Shown: positions 51,249 to 59,922 of the stretch, piece after piece | Layout of the letters: the number at the start of each line of letters is the position of its first letter | Numbering within the stretch: the stretch's first letter is position 1 | Source of the DNA: Bordetella parapertussis | GTDB taxonomy: Bacteria > Pseudomonadota > Gammaproteobacteria > Burkholderiales > SG8-41 | DNA length: 64,000 nt | Direction: 5' to 3' | NCBI GenBank assembly: GCA_945861275.1 | Contig: CAMATZ010000013.1 | Coordinates: 1-64,000 of the forward strand | Notes under the pieces: model-generated | Database searches by the model: none | Told to the model about the DNA's origin: nothing | The model's input: the letters and a program-made list of their open reading frames with translations, nothing else | Translations under genes and position numbers: made by a program

Positions 51249-52331
51249 GTGACACCATTTCTCAGTCCGTCATTCCGGCGCACGCCGGAATCCAGTACGT
51301 TAACTGGTTGGAACAACCTGGATTCCGGCGTGCGCCGGAATGACGGCGTGGTGAGGGTTGTGCTGGAAATCCTCGTACCGGCAATGTTTTGTGCGGGCAT
51401 TTTGGCAGCAGGTCAAGCCGCCGCACAGTCGTATCCCACCAAGCCCATCCGCCTGATTATTGGATTCCCGCCGGGCGGCTCGAACGATATCGTCGCGCGC
51501 ATCGTCGCGCCGAAGCTGGGTGAACTTCTCGGCGCGCAGGTCATCGTCGAAAACCGCGCAGGGGCCAATGCCACGATCGCCGCGGATCTGGTGGCGAAGT
51601 CCGCGCCCGACGGCTATGTCCTGATGCTGGGCAGCACCAGTTCACTGGTGATCAGCCCGCACACCTACAGCAAACTGCCCTACGACACCCTACGCGATTT
51701 TGCGCCGGTGACCAACGTCGCCATGACGCCGGAAGCGGTAGCCGTGCATCCCGCGCTGCCGGTCAAGGATCTGAAAACGCTGATCGCGCTCGCGAAGCAA
51801 CATCCGGGCAAACTCGATTTCGCTTCGGCAGGCAACGGCGGCCTGCCGCATCTGGCGATCGAGCTTTTAAAGACCATGGCGAACATCAATCTGCAGCACG
51901 TGCCGTTCAAGGGTGCGGGGCCGGCGGTCGTCGATCTGATGGGCGGTCATGTGCACGGGATCATCATGGATTTCCCGGCGATCTATGCGCAAATGAAGGC
52001 CGGCAAACTGAAGGGCCTGGCGCTGGCCGCCGAAAAACGCATTGCGCTGATGCCCGATCTGCCGACCTCCGGCGAGCAGGGCCTGCCGGGACTGCTCGCG
52101 GTCAACTGGTTCGCGGTGGTGGCGCCGGCGAAGACACCGGCGACGATAGTGACGCGGCTGCACACCGCGCTGCTGAAAGCCATCGGCGGATCAGACGTGA
52201 AAGAGCGGCTGGCGGCGGTGGGCGTCGAAACATTCACGCAGAACTCACCCGAAGCGTTCGCGGGATTCCTCAAAGATGAGCTGGTGCGCTGGGGCAAAGT
52301 GGCGAAAGCTTCGGGCGCGCGTGCGGACTAG
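51249..52331 (+). CDS. Bug/TctC-family TTT receptor with a repeat in its leader
   Basis: A receptor with the blocks YPTKPIRLIIGFPPGGSND, VIVENRAGANATIA and QHVPFKGAGPAVVDLMGGH. The GTG at 51249 has the only good ribosome site (TAGGAG) in the area, yet codons 7-33 lie inside a perfect 29-bp inverted repeat (51267-51295 and 51318-51346), giving an N-tail with FRRTPESS and SGVRRNDG. Hydrophobic signal-like sequence starts only near residue 38 and ends GQAAAQ. Starts at GTG 51348 or 51360 would give a normal signal peptide but lack a ribosome site. The repeat probably invaded the 5' coding region in frame. Confidence 0.83.
   Translation: MTPFLSPSFRRTPESSTLTGWNNLDSGVRRNDGVVRVVLEILVPAMFCAGILAAGQAAAQSYPTKPIRLIIGFPPGGSNDIVARIVAPKLGELLGAQVIVENRAGANATIAADLVAKSAPDGYVLMLGSTSSLVISPHTYSKLPYDTLRDFAPVTNVAMTPEAVAVHPALPVKDLKTLIALAKQHPGKLDFASAGNGGLPHLAIELLKTMANINLQHVPFKGAGPAVVDLMGGHVHGIIMDFPAIYAQMKAGKLKGLALAAEKRIALMPDLPTSGEQGLPGLLAVNWFAVVAPAKTPATIVTRLHTALLKAIGGSDVKERLAAVGVETFTQNSPEAFAGFLKDELVRWGKVAKASGARAD
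51267..51346. repeat. Perfect 29-bp inverted repeat within a Bug gene start
   Basis: Arms 51267-51295 and 51318-51346 are perfect reverse complements around a 22-nt centre, each beginning with the GTCATTCCGGC type end. It is the best-preserved member of the GTCATTCC family here. It lies inside the reading frame of the receptor gene. Confidence 0.85.
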
Positions 52332-52343
52332 GGCGAAATGCAA

Positions 52344-52518
52344 TTAACCACAGATGGACACAGATGAACACAGATAACTTCAAAAAAAATCAGTCACAGA
52401 GATTACACAGAGACGCACAGAGCACTTCATGATATTTACCCGGTGACTCTCTGTGTACTGTGGCTCAAGCTTTTGAACCTGATCTCATCTGTGTTCATCT
52501 GTGTTCATCTGTGGTTAA
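52344..52518. repeat. ACCACAGAT / ATCTGTGGT nested inverted repeat
   Basis: TTAACCACAGATGGACACAG at the left is mirrored by a right arm ending ATCTGTGGTTAA. Inside lie CACAGAGATTACACAGAG and CTCTCTGTGTACTGTGG. It separates the Bug receptor from the OYE-type reductase. Confidence 0.7.
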
Positions 52519-52548
52519 AGAGTTTTTGACCTTTAGTCTTTGACGTTA

Positions 52549-54564
52549 ATGCTCCTAGCCCAACCCGGCCACATCGGCCCGCTCAAGCTGCGCAATCGCG
52601 TGGTGATGGCGCCGATGGGCACCAACTACAGCACCACCGACGGGCTGTCGACCGAGCGCGACCGCTTGTATTACGCCGAGCGCGCGCGCGGCGGTGTCGG
52701 CATGATCATGACCGAAGCGATGGTGGTGACCGAGTTCGCACGGCCGCATCACAACTCGCTGTGCGTGTATCACGACCGTTTTATTCCCGGCCTGGCGAGC
52801 CTTGTCGAGGCCATCCATGCGCACGGCGCATTGGTGTGCGGCCAGCTCAATCATCGCGGCGCATTGCTGCGGCGGCACGTGCTCAACATGGAGCCGGTGG
52901 GGCCATCGCCATGGAAAAACCCGAACACCGGCGATGCGGTGCGCGCGCTGGCGGTGGCGGAGATTATCGACATACAGAAGCTGTTTGTCGCAGCGACACG
53001 GCGGCTGTATCAGGCGGGCTACGACGGGGTTGAGATCCACGCCGGCAACGGGTATTTGTTGCAGCAGTTTTTTACGCCACGTTTGAATCATCGCACCGAT
53101 CAATACGGCGGCTCGTTCGCTAATCGCGCGCGGTTTTTGTTGGAGACGCTGGATCGTGTAAAGCAGGTGCTGCCGGATTTCCCGTTGATCGTGCGACTGT
53201 CGGCGAGCGAATTTACCGCCGGCGGTTATACTGAAGCGGACAGTATAAAGTTATCAATAATCCTTGAAAAACAAGGTGTTGCAGCGCTTGATCTGTCTGG
53301 CGGCAGCAATGAGAGTCCGCAGTTGTCGAAATACTGCATCCAGCCGCCCTCGTTCGCGCGCGGCTGTCTCGGTCCGTATGCAAAGCCGATCAAACTGGCG
53401 GTTAAGATTCCGGTGCTGGTCGCGGGACGGGTGGTTGATCCCGATGACGCGGAAAAATTGCTGGCCGAGGGCTGCGCGGATTTCATCTCGGTGGGCCGCG
53501 CGCTGTATGCCGATCCCCATTGGTGTGCGAAAGCATTGGGTGTGGTGCAAGCGCCGATACGCAAGTGCATTGCGTGTAATGTGTGCTTCGAGCGGCTGAC
53601 GCTGGAGAAAGATGTCGCGTGTGTGCACAACCCGGTGATCGGCACCGAGTTCGAGACGCTGGAGCACGCCGAGCCGCAGTTGTTTCCCGCGCGCAGAACC
53701 ACAACACCCAGGCGCGTGCTGGTGATCGGCGCGGGTATCACCGGACTTGAAGCGGCACGGGCTGCCGCGGCGCGCGGGCATCAGGTTGAGGTGTGGGAAA
53801 AGGCCGCGCAGCCCGGCGGACAGATGCCGCTGGCGATGGCGGCGCCCGACAAGATGGAAGTGGAGCCGGTGTTGAGCTATCGGCTGACGATGCTGCAGGA
53901 CTTGCGCGTACCGATACGCACCGCAATGGCCGCGACGCTCGTGGCGCTGCGCAACTATGCGCCGGATTTCGCGATAGTCGCCACCGGTGCTGCGCCGCGC
54001 GCGCATCCATTCGATGTGTCGCAACTGGCGACTACGGTGAAGGTGATGCATGCGTGGGACGCACTGCGCGATCCGGCGCAACTGGCGCTGGCAAAGCGCA
54101 TCACGATCATCGGCGGCGGCATGGTCGGCGCGGAGACCGCCGATCTGTTCTCGGCGCAGGGCAAACATTGCACCATCGTTGAAATGCTCGGCACGATCGC
54201 CTCTGGCATGGCGCGCAACAACCGCATGGAACTGGTTGAGCGTCTCGCCGCGCGCGGCGCCGAAATGCTGACAAGGGTGAAGGTTGAGCGTGCGTACGGA
54301 ACTACACTTGCCGTGCGTTTCGACGACGGGACAACGCGAGATATTGTGGACGGCGATGCACTGATCTTTGCCACCGGCCCCGCGCCAGTACGTGATGTGG
54401 TGCCGCTGCTGGAAGAAGCCGGCATTGAATACGAACTCGCCGGCGACTGCTACCGTCCGGGTGACTTTCTATCGTGCCTGCGCGACGGCTGGCTGGCGGC
54501 GCTGAGCGTGGATCATCGGTTTCGTGGTGTGGGCCAATCAGTGCAAAAACTTTTGACAGGATGA
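52549..54564 (+). CDS. OYE-type 2,4-dienoyl-CoA reductase-like flavoenzyme
   Basis: A 671-residue two-domain flavoprotein resembling 2,4-dienoyl-CoA reductase FadH and trimethylamine dehydrogenase. Residues 1-330 form an old-yellow-enzyme barrel (FMN) with GVEIHAGNGYLLQQF and HRTDQYGGS. Four Cys (340, 343, 346 and 358; KCIACNVC...VAC) would hold a 4Fe-4S cluster. From about 388 the FAD/NAD domain starts with VLVIGAGITGLEAARA, and a second nucleotide motif IIGGGMVGAETAD follows. Electrons would flow NAD(P)H-FAD-FeS-FMN to an enone or CoA ester. The ATG at 52549 is preferred over a TTG at 52540. It lies between two paralogous lactonase-like genes. Confidence 0.9.
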   Translation: MLLAQPGHIGPLKLRNRVVMAPMGTNYSTTDGLSTERDRLYYAERARGGVGMIMTEAMVVTEFARPHHNSLCVYHDRFIPGLASLVEAIHAHGALVCGQLNHRGALLRRHVLNMEPVGPSPWKNPNTGDAVRALAVAEIIDIQKLFVAATRRLYQAGYDGVEIHAGNGYLLQQFFTPRLNHRTDQYGGSFANRARFLLETLDRVKQVLPDFPLIVRLSASEFTAGGYTEADSIKLSIILEKQGVAALDLSGGSNESPQLSKYCIQPPSFARGCLGPYAKPIKLAVKIPVLVAGRVVDPDDAEKLLAEGCADFISVGRALYADPHWCAKALGVVQAPIRKCIACNVCFERLTLEKDVACVHNPVIGTEFETLEHAEPQLFPARRTTTPRRVLVIGAGITGLEAARAAAARGHQVEVWEKAAQPGGQMPLAMAAPDKMEVEPVLSYRLTMLQDLRVPIRTAMAATLVALRNYAPDFAIVATGAAPRAHPFDVSQLATTVKVMHAWDALRDPAQLALAKRITIIGGGMVGAETADLFSAQGKHCTIVEMLGTIASGMARNNRMELVERLAARGAEMLTRVKVERAYGTTLAVRFDDGTTRDIVDGDALIFATGPAPVRDVVPLLEEAGIEYELAGDCYRPGDFLSCLRDGWLAALSVDHRFRGVGQSVQKLLTG

Positions 54565-54622
54565 CAGGATTAACAGGATTAACCGCTTGGTTTTTATCCT
54601 GTTCATCCTGTAAATCCTGTCT
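54556..54622. repeat. ACAGGAT / ATCCTGT inverted repeat
   Basis: Tandem ACAGGATGACAGGATTAACA on the left pairs with ATCCTGTTCATCCTGTAAAT on the right, starting inside the last codons of the OYE-type gene. It may act as a terminator-like hairpin. Confidence 0.65.
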
Positions 54623-54672
54623 GCCCATATTAGTATCTGTTTTTTCTGTGGTGAATTGACGCGAGGAACTCC

Positions 54673-55470
54673 ATGACACTTCCCAACTACGAAATCTACG
54701 CCATCAAGTATGCCTGGCGCGACGCCAGGCGCGCCGTGCATTTTGTCGGTGGTGATCCGCACGACGCTCCAATGCCGATGGATTATTTTGTGTGGCTGGT
54801 GCGCAATGCCGAGCGCACGATAGTGATCGACACCGGCTTTACCCAGGCCATGGCCGATCAAAGAAAGCGCGTGTTCCTGCGTTCGCCCGCCGCCGGCCTT
54901 GCGCTGATGGGGGTCAACGCGGCCGAGGTAAAAAACGTGGTAATCACGCATCTGCATTACGATCACGTCGGCACGTTTCAGGATTTTCCGGCGGCGCAGT
55001 TTCATTTGCAGGACGCCGAAATGGCCTATGCCACCGGCCGTCACATGCGCCACCGCCAGTTCAATCACGGCTACGAAGTCGAAGAGGTTATCGGCATGGT
55101 GCGGTTGGTGTACAAGGATCGCGTCACGTTTTACAAAGGCGATGCGGAACTCGCGCCCGGCATCAGCCTGCATCATATCGGCGGGCACACCGCGGGCCTG
55201 CAATGTGTGCGCGTGCATACCGCGCGCGGCTGGGTGGTCGTGGCCTCCGACACCAGCCACTACTATGAGCATTTTGAAAAAGGCCGCGTGTTCACGACGA
55301 CTTTTCATTTGGGCGACACACTGGACGGCTACGCGCGCCTGCATCAACTCGCCGACTCGCCCAAGCACATTGTGCCGGGCCACGACCCGCTGGTGATGCA
55401 GCGCTATCCGGCGGCGTCGGCGGCGTTGAAGGACATCGTGGTGCGCCTGGATGCTGTTCCAACTTATTGA
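54673..55470 (+). CDS. AHL-lactonase-like MBL-fold hydrolase, paralogue 2
   Basis: A 265-residue paralogue of the protein at 50424 (both start with PNYEIY and share GGDPHDAPMPMDY). The zinc motif is ITHLHYDHVG, with HHIGGHTAGLQC and ASDTSHYYEHFEKG later. A lactonase or related hydrolase. GAGGAA lies about 9 nt upstream. It is 27 nt before an MmgE/PrpD gene and probably cotranscribed with it and with the later PrpD and reductase genes. The pair of paralogues flanking a receptor and a reductase suggests a duplicated catabolic cassette. Confidence 0.88.
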   Translation: MTLPNYEIYAIKYAWRDARRAVHFVGGDPHDAPMPMDYFVWLVRNAERTIVIDTGFTQAMADQRKRVFLRSPAAGLALMGVNAAEVKNVVITHLHYDHVGTFQDFPAAQFHLQDAEMAYATGRHMRHRQFNHGYEVEEVIGMVRLVYKDRVTFYKGDAELAPGISLHHIGGHTAGLQCVRVHTARGWVVVASDTSHYYEHFEKGRVFTTTFHLGDTLDGYARLHQLADSPKHIVPGHDPLVMQRYPAASAALKDIVVRLDAVPTY

Positions 55471-55477
55471 TTTTATT
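55461..55477 (+). other. AT-rich 17-mer motif (copy h)
   Basis: AACTTATTGATTTTATT covers the last codons and stop of the lactonase-like gene, in the sense direction. Confidence 0.4.
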
Positions 55478-55497
55478 AAATATTCTGGATTTTACCC

Positions 55498-56901
55498 ATG
55501 AGCAGTTCCAAGCCCCCGTTACTCGAACATGCCACGCGCGATCTGGCGCGCTTCGCCTCCGCCATTCAGTTCAGCGATCTGCCCAAAGAGGTGATCGAGC
55601 GCATCAAGCTGTCGGTGCTTGATCATATCGGTTGCGTACTCTACGGCGCCACCTTGCCATGGACGCAAAAGGTTGCCGCGCTGGCGATGGCCGAGGGTGC
55701 GAAACCAGTGGCGTCGCTGTTCGGTATGGGTAAAAAAACATCGGTGGCGCTGGCGGCGCTGGTGAATGGCACCTCCGGCCACGCGTTCGAGCTCGACGAT
55801 ATCCACAAGGAATCCATCGTCCATATCGGTTCCCTCGCGCCGCCGGTGGCGTTTGGTTTTGCCGAAGCCGCAGGCAGTGCATCAGGGCGCGACGTCATCA
55901 CCGCAATGGTGGCGGGTTATGAAATCGGCGCGCGTGTGGGCAACGCCGCAACCATGGGCTTGTTCTTTCGCGGCTTTCATCCGCAGGGCACATCGGGCGT
56001 GTTTGCGGCCACCGCCGCCGCGGCACGCATGCTGAATCTCGATGCCGGGCAGTTCCAGCACGCGCTCGGCATGTCCGGATCGCAGGCCGGTGGTTTAATG
56101 GCGGCACAGGAAGGCGCGATGGTGAAGCGTTTCCATTCCGGCCGCGCGGCGCAGAGCGGCGTGTATTCGGCGTTGTTGGCGCAGCAGGGCTTTACCGGCA
56201 TCACTGATGTGCTGGAGGCCGCGTACGGCGGTTATCTCACGGTGTATTCCGATACGCCGAATGCGGCACGGCTGACCGATGGTCTGGGCCAGGAATGGGA
56301 AACGCTGAATGTCGGCTACAAGCCGCATGCCAGTGTCACCAGCATCCACACCGCACTCGACGGCCTCGCGCAAATCATGCGCGAGAACAATCTCAAGGCC
56401 GGCGACATTGCCAAGCTCGAAACCGGGCTAAGCCCGATGACGCATGTGCATTGCGCGTGGGAATACAAGGCGCAGGGCGTCACCGCGGCGCAAATGAACC
56501 TGTATTACGGCCTTGCCGTGACCGCGCTGGATGGCATGGCGTTCACCGAGCAGTACAAGGAATCACGGCTCCACGATCCGGCGATATTCGATTTCATCAC
56601 GCGCATCACCGCGACGGTGGATGCAGAAATCGAAAAAATGGGGCCGCCGTTCCGTCACGCCGCACGCGTGCGCGTCACTACGAAGGATGGGCGTGTGAGC
56701 GAGAAATTCCTGCATCACCGGCGCGGCAGTCCGGAAAATCCATTGCAGCCCGAAGACATCGAATACAAATTCCGTCATGTGGTGAGCGGATGCCTGTCGA
56801 AGGCGAATATCGACAAGGCAGTGAAGCTCGCGGCTGGATTGGATAAGATGGAAAATGTATCGCAGTTGCTGGCGCTGATGGCGGCGCCGGTGCAAGTGTA
56901 G
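55498..56901 (+). CDS. MmgE/PrpD family protein
   Basis: A 467-residue MmgE/PrpD protein with VNGTSGHAFELDDIHKESI, GFHPQGTSGVFAATAAAARM and a C-terminal domain starting near AKLETGLSPM. The Asp-Asp pair of the LDD segment, linked with activity in the family, is present. The reaction is unknown (dehydration, decarboxylation or isomerisation of an organic acid). It follows the lactonase-like gene by 27 nt. It is the closest in the window to the PrpD gene at 10843, judged by the shared VNGT...FELDDIH/DVH block. Confidence 0.88.
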   Translation: MSSSKPPLLEHATRDLARFASAIQFSDLPKEVIERIKLSVLDHIGCVLYGATLPWTQKVAALAMAEGAKPVASLFGMGKKTSVALAALVNGTSGHAFELDDIHKESIVHIGSLAPPVAFGFAEAAGSASGRDVITAMVAGYEIGARVGNAATMGLFFRGFHPQGTSGVFAATAAAARMLNLDAGQFQHALGMSGSQAGGLMAAQEGAMVKRFHSGRAAQSGVYSALLAQQGFTGITDVLEAAYGGYLTVYSDTPNAARLTDGLGQEWETLNVGYKPHASVTSIHTALDGLAQIMRENNLKAGDIAKLETGLSPMTHVHCAWEYKAQGVTAAQMNLYYGLAVTALDGMAFTEQYKESRLHDPAIFDFITRITATVDAEIEKMGPPFRHAARVRVTTKDGRVSEKFLHHRRGSPENPLQPEDIEYKFRHVVSGCLSKANIDKAVKLAAGLDKMENVSQLLALMAAPVQV

Positions 56902-56916
56902 TCGCGTTATTTTTTA

Positions 56917-57030
56917 CCCCACCCCCATCCCGGCCTTCCCCCTGAAAGGGAAGGAGTCAAGCGATTCCCTCGCCCCGTTTACGGGGAGAGCCTGCGAAAG
57001 CAGGCGAGGGGCCGGGTTAGGGTGAGGGGA
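56917..57030. repeat. CCCCACCC...GGGTGAGGGG palindromic element
   Basis: CCCCACCCCCATCCCGGCC on the left pairs with GGCCGGGTTAGGGTGAGGGG on the right, with TTCCCCCTGAAAGGGAA and CCTGCGAAAGCAGG inside. It lies between the tandem PrpD genes. Confidence 0.7.
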
Positions 57031-57063
57031 AATCAACCCAACCCCAAAACCAAATCGAAAATC

Positions 57064-58422
57064 ATGACCCAACAAACCTACGCCCAACAACTGGCAGCCC
57101 GCTTCGCCAAACTCGGTTACAACGATATAACCCCCGCCTCACGCCACGCCGTCAAGCGCCTGCTGCTCGATTATCTCGGCGTGGCACTGGCCGGCAGCCA
57201 GAGCGAAAGCGGTCACATTGCGCGGCGCTTTGCGCGCGAGCAGAGCGTAACAGGCGGCAAGAGTGGCGCGCAACTCATCGGCGACAAGGCCAGGTCATCG
57301 ATGGCGACCACCGCTTTCGCCAATGCGATTTCCTCGCACAGCATCGAGCTCGATGATATCGACGTGCTGGCGCTGTTTCATTTCAGCCCGCCGGTGTATT
57401 CGTCGGCGCTGGCAGTGGCGGATGCAAAAAATGCCAGCGGCAAGCAACTGGTTGTTGCGCTGGCTGCCGGCTGCGAGATGATGGAGCGCGCCAGCCGTGC
57501 TGCGAACAACTCGCTGCGCAATCGCAGTTTTCACACCACACCGACCTGCGGCGTGTTTGGCGCGACCATCGCCGCCGCGAAAATACTCAAACTGCCGCCG
57601 GCAAAAATCACCCACGCGCTCGGCATGGCAGGTGCGCAGGCATCGGGTTTGATGGAGATGTACGGGCCGTCGATGCAAAAGCGTTTTAATCCGGGGCCGA
57701 CCGCGCGCAATGGCGTGACCGCCGCGCTGATGGCGCAGTTGGGATTCACCGGTGCCGACACGATATTTGAAGGCGAACGCGGTTTCCTCAAAGCGTTTAC
57801 CGACAAGAACTTTCCCGAGGCGCTGATCGAAGGCATCGACAAATCCTATGAATTGCTGATCGAGTTCAAGCCGTACTCGTGCGCGCGGCCGATACACAAT
57901 GCGATTGACTGTGCGCTGGATGTGAGACAGCAGCCCGGTTTCGATGTGGCAGCCGTGACGGCGATACATTTCACGCGCCATCCGGATTGGGCGCTCTACC
58001 ATCAGAACAAAGCGCCGCGCACCTATCACGAAGCGCAGGTGTCGCTGCCGTTCTCGGTGGCGGTGGCGTTGCTCGAAGGCCAGGCGCTGTTAAAGCAATA
58101 CAGCGACCGCAACATCCGCAATGCCAGAGTCAGGCACTTGAGCGAGGCGACCCGCATCGCGGTGGATGCCTCGTTGCCGCGTGGCGTGTCGTGCAAAATG
58201 ACAGCGACCCTGAACGACGGGCGCACCTTCACCTCGCAGATCGATTACCCCAAAGGCTCGATCCAGAATCCGATGAATGATCAGGAGTTGCTGGCTAAAT
58301 TCACCAGTCTTGCCGCGCCGGTGATTGGTGCGAAGCGCGCCGCGACGCTTGCGGACGCGGTGATGACCATCGAAAAATCTCCGGATGTGTCACAGGTCCT
58401 CAAGCTTGCCGCCACTAAATAA
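57064..58422 (+). CDS. MmgE/PrpD family protein
   Basis: A 452-residue MmgE/PrpD protein: FANAISSHSIELDDIDVLAL (with the Asp-Asp pair), SFHTTPTCGVFGATIAAAKI and ITHALGMAGAQASGLMEMYG. The ATG at 57064 is the start; an upstream in-frame ATG at 57022 lies in the repeat. It is clearly a paralogue of the gene at 55498 but far diverged, so the tandem arrangement is not a recent duplication. It is followed 13 nt later by a ketopantoate-reductase-like gene, so the two are cotranscribed. The substrate is unknown. Confidence 0.88.
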   Translation: MTQQTYAQQLAARFAKLGYNDITPASRHAVKRLLLDYLGVALAGSQSESGHIARRFAREQSVTGGKSGAQLIGDKARSSMATTAFANAISSHSIELDDIDVLALFHFSPPVYSSALAVADAKNASGKQLVVALAAGCEMMERASRAANNSLRNRSFHTTPTCGVFGATIAAAKILKLPPAKITHALGMAGAQASGLMEMYGPSMQKRFNPGPTARNGVTAALMAQLGFTGADTIFEGERGFLKAFTDKNFPEALIEGIDKSYELLIEFKPYSCARPIHNAIDCALDVRQQPGFDVAAVTAIHFTRHPDWALYHQNKAPRTYHEAQVSLPFSVAVALLEGQALLKQYSDRNIRNARVRHLSEATRIAVDASLPRGVSCKMTATLNDGRTFTSQIDYPKGSIQNPMNDQELLAKFTSLAAPVIGAKRAATLADAVMTIEKSPDVSQVLKLAATK

Positions 58423-58435
58423 AGGTTGAATCAGC

Positions 58436-59449
58436 ATGAAAATTCTGGTCTATGGCGCGGGCTCGGTCGGCGGGTATCTGGGTGCGATTTTGTCGGCGGC
58501 GGGCGAGGATGTAACGCTGGTGGCGCGTGGCGCGGCGTATGAGGCGTACGCCACGCGCGGCATTATTCTCGAAAGTCCCAAGAGAGGGAGGCCCGATCCG
58601 ATCAAGGTGCACGCGGTGCGCCCCGGCGAAGAAAAGCCGCCGTACGAGCTGATATTTGTCACCCTGAAATCACATCAGCTGATGTCCGCCGCGCAACATG
58701 TGCGCGCACTGGGCGGCAAAGACGCGATGTTCGTGTTTCCGCAGAACGGCATACCGTGGTGGTATTTCGACGGCATCGAGTCGCGTTTTAAGGGCACGCA
58801 ACTGAAGACACTCGATCCCGACGGCGTGTTGTCGCGCACATTTGACGCGTCCAATATTATTGGCGGCATTGCGTTCAAGCCCACCGATCTGCTGGCGCCG
58901 GGCCATATTCGTCTGGCGGATTCCGATGGGGATGCCCTCGCGCTGGGTGAAATCGACAATCGCATGACGGCGCGCCTGGAGCAAATCGCAAAAATCACCA
59001 CCCATGCCGGATGGCGCGGCACGCCGGTGGCGGATATACGCAAAGCCAAATGGACCAAGCTGTTGTCGAATGCGGTGTGGAACACCCTGGGCGTGGTCAC
59101 GCAGGCGACGCCCAAAGAAGCCGCCGGCTTCGAGCCGATGGCGCGGCTGGCGGTGGCAATGACGCGTGAAGTGATTGCGCTGGCCGCTGCGGTGGGCAGT
59201 CCACTGGAAGCTGATGCCGAAGCGCTGGTGGCGGCGGCGGCCAGACGCGTGTCGCTGGCGACTTCGACATTGCAGGACGTGCGCGCGGGCCGCTCGCTGG
59301 AACTCGACGCCATCCTCAACGTGCTGCTGGAAATCGGCGAACTCACCGCTGTGGCAACGCCGAATCTGGCGGTGATCGCGGCGTGCGCGAATCTGGTGAA
59401 TCAGCGCATCATGATGGATGGCGTGGCGATCAGGCCGGTCAAGCCGTAG
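58436..59449 (+). CDS. Ketopantoate reductase family protein (PanE/ApbA-like)
   Basis: A 337-residue NADPH-dependent reductase of the ketopantoate reductase family. N-terminal VYGAGSVGGYLGAILSAAGE is the Rossmann motif, and the catalytic Lys region reads DIRKAKWTKLLSNAVWN. The true PanE step makes pantoate for CoA synthesis, but many members of this length next to catabolic genes act on other 2-oxo acids. Its position 13 nt after an MmgE/PrpD gene argues for such a catabolic role, so no panE symbol is given. Confidence 0.88.
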   Translation: MKILVYGAGSVGGYLGAILSAAGEDVTLVARGAAYEAYATRGIILESPKRGRPDPIKVHAVRPGEEKPPYELIFVTLKSHQLMSAAQHVRALGGKDAMFVFPQNGIPWWYFDGIESRFKGTQLKTLDPDGVLSRTFDASNIIGGIAFKPTDLLAPGHIRLADSDGDALALGEIDNRMTARLEQIAKITTHAGWRGTPVADIRKAKWTKLLSNAVWNTLGVVTQATPKEAAGFEPMARLAVAMTREVIALAAAVGSPLEADAEALVAAAARRVSLATSTLQDVRAGRSLELDAILNVLLEIGELTAVATPNLAVIAACANLVNQRIMMDGVAIRPVKP

Positions 59450-59505
59450 AAGCCCATCATAAATACTATGCACGAAAAACTGGCAACAACCTCAAATTCA
59501 AAACA

Positions 59506-59596
59506 TCACCGCAGAGGCGCGAAGGCGCAGAGGAAACGCAGAGAAAACCTTGAACTGATTTTCTCTGCGTATTGTTCTCTGCGCCTCCGCGGTGAG
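59506..59596. repeat. CACCGCAGAGGCGC inverted repeat
   Basis: TCACCGCAGAGGCGCGAAGG on the left and GCGCCTCCGCGGTGAGG on the right. It is a variant of the CACCGCAAAG family at 13.4 and 39.4 kb. Confidence 0.65.
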
Positions 59597-59632
59597 GCTT
59601 CTTGAGTTTGCATTGGTTTTACGTTGGGGTGA

Positions 59633-59716
59633 GTACGTAGGGCGCAATCCCTATTGCGCCGCATGGCTGCTTTGCAAATAGCATTCGGCGCAATGGGATT
59701 GCGCCCTACGCGGGCT
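59633..59716. repeat. 84-bp exact repeat, copy 1
   Basis: Identical over 84 bp to 59923-60006. It contains GTAGGGCGCAAT and its reverse complement ATTGCGCCCTAC, so each copy is itself a palindrome. Related to 13547-13633. Confidence 0.9.
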
Positions 59717-59792
59717 ATCGCGGATCACCCGTCTAGTGAGTGTCGCGCGCCGATGCAACCTCTTGAATCAATGGCACTAATTTACGCAACGC

Positions 59793-59896
59793 CCGTAGGA
59801 TGTCGGTGACGAAGGAACCGCATCGGTCGAGTGGCTCACTCTACGCGAGCGTGATTCCAATTGATGCGGTTCGCTATGCTCACCGGCATCCTACGG
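59793..59896. repeat. CCGTAGGATG...CATCCTACGG palindromic element
   Basis: CCGTAGGATGTCGGTGA on the left and TCACCGGCATCCTACGG on the right, with AACCGCATC/GATGCGGTT inside. It sits between the two identical 84-bp repeats. Confidence 0.7.
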
Positions 59897-59922
59897 TCCG
59901 TTTTTTTCGGTGGCCCATGGCA

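Noticed and set aside
58436..59449. panE of pantothenate synthesis
   Set aside because: The family match is real, but it is coupled to an MmgE/PrpD gene and no pantothenate gene is near, so the specific symbol is not justified.
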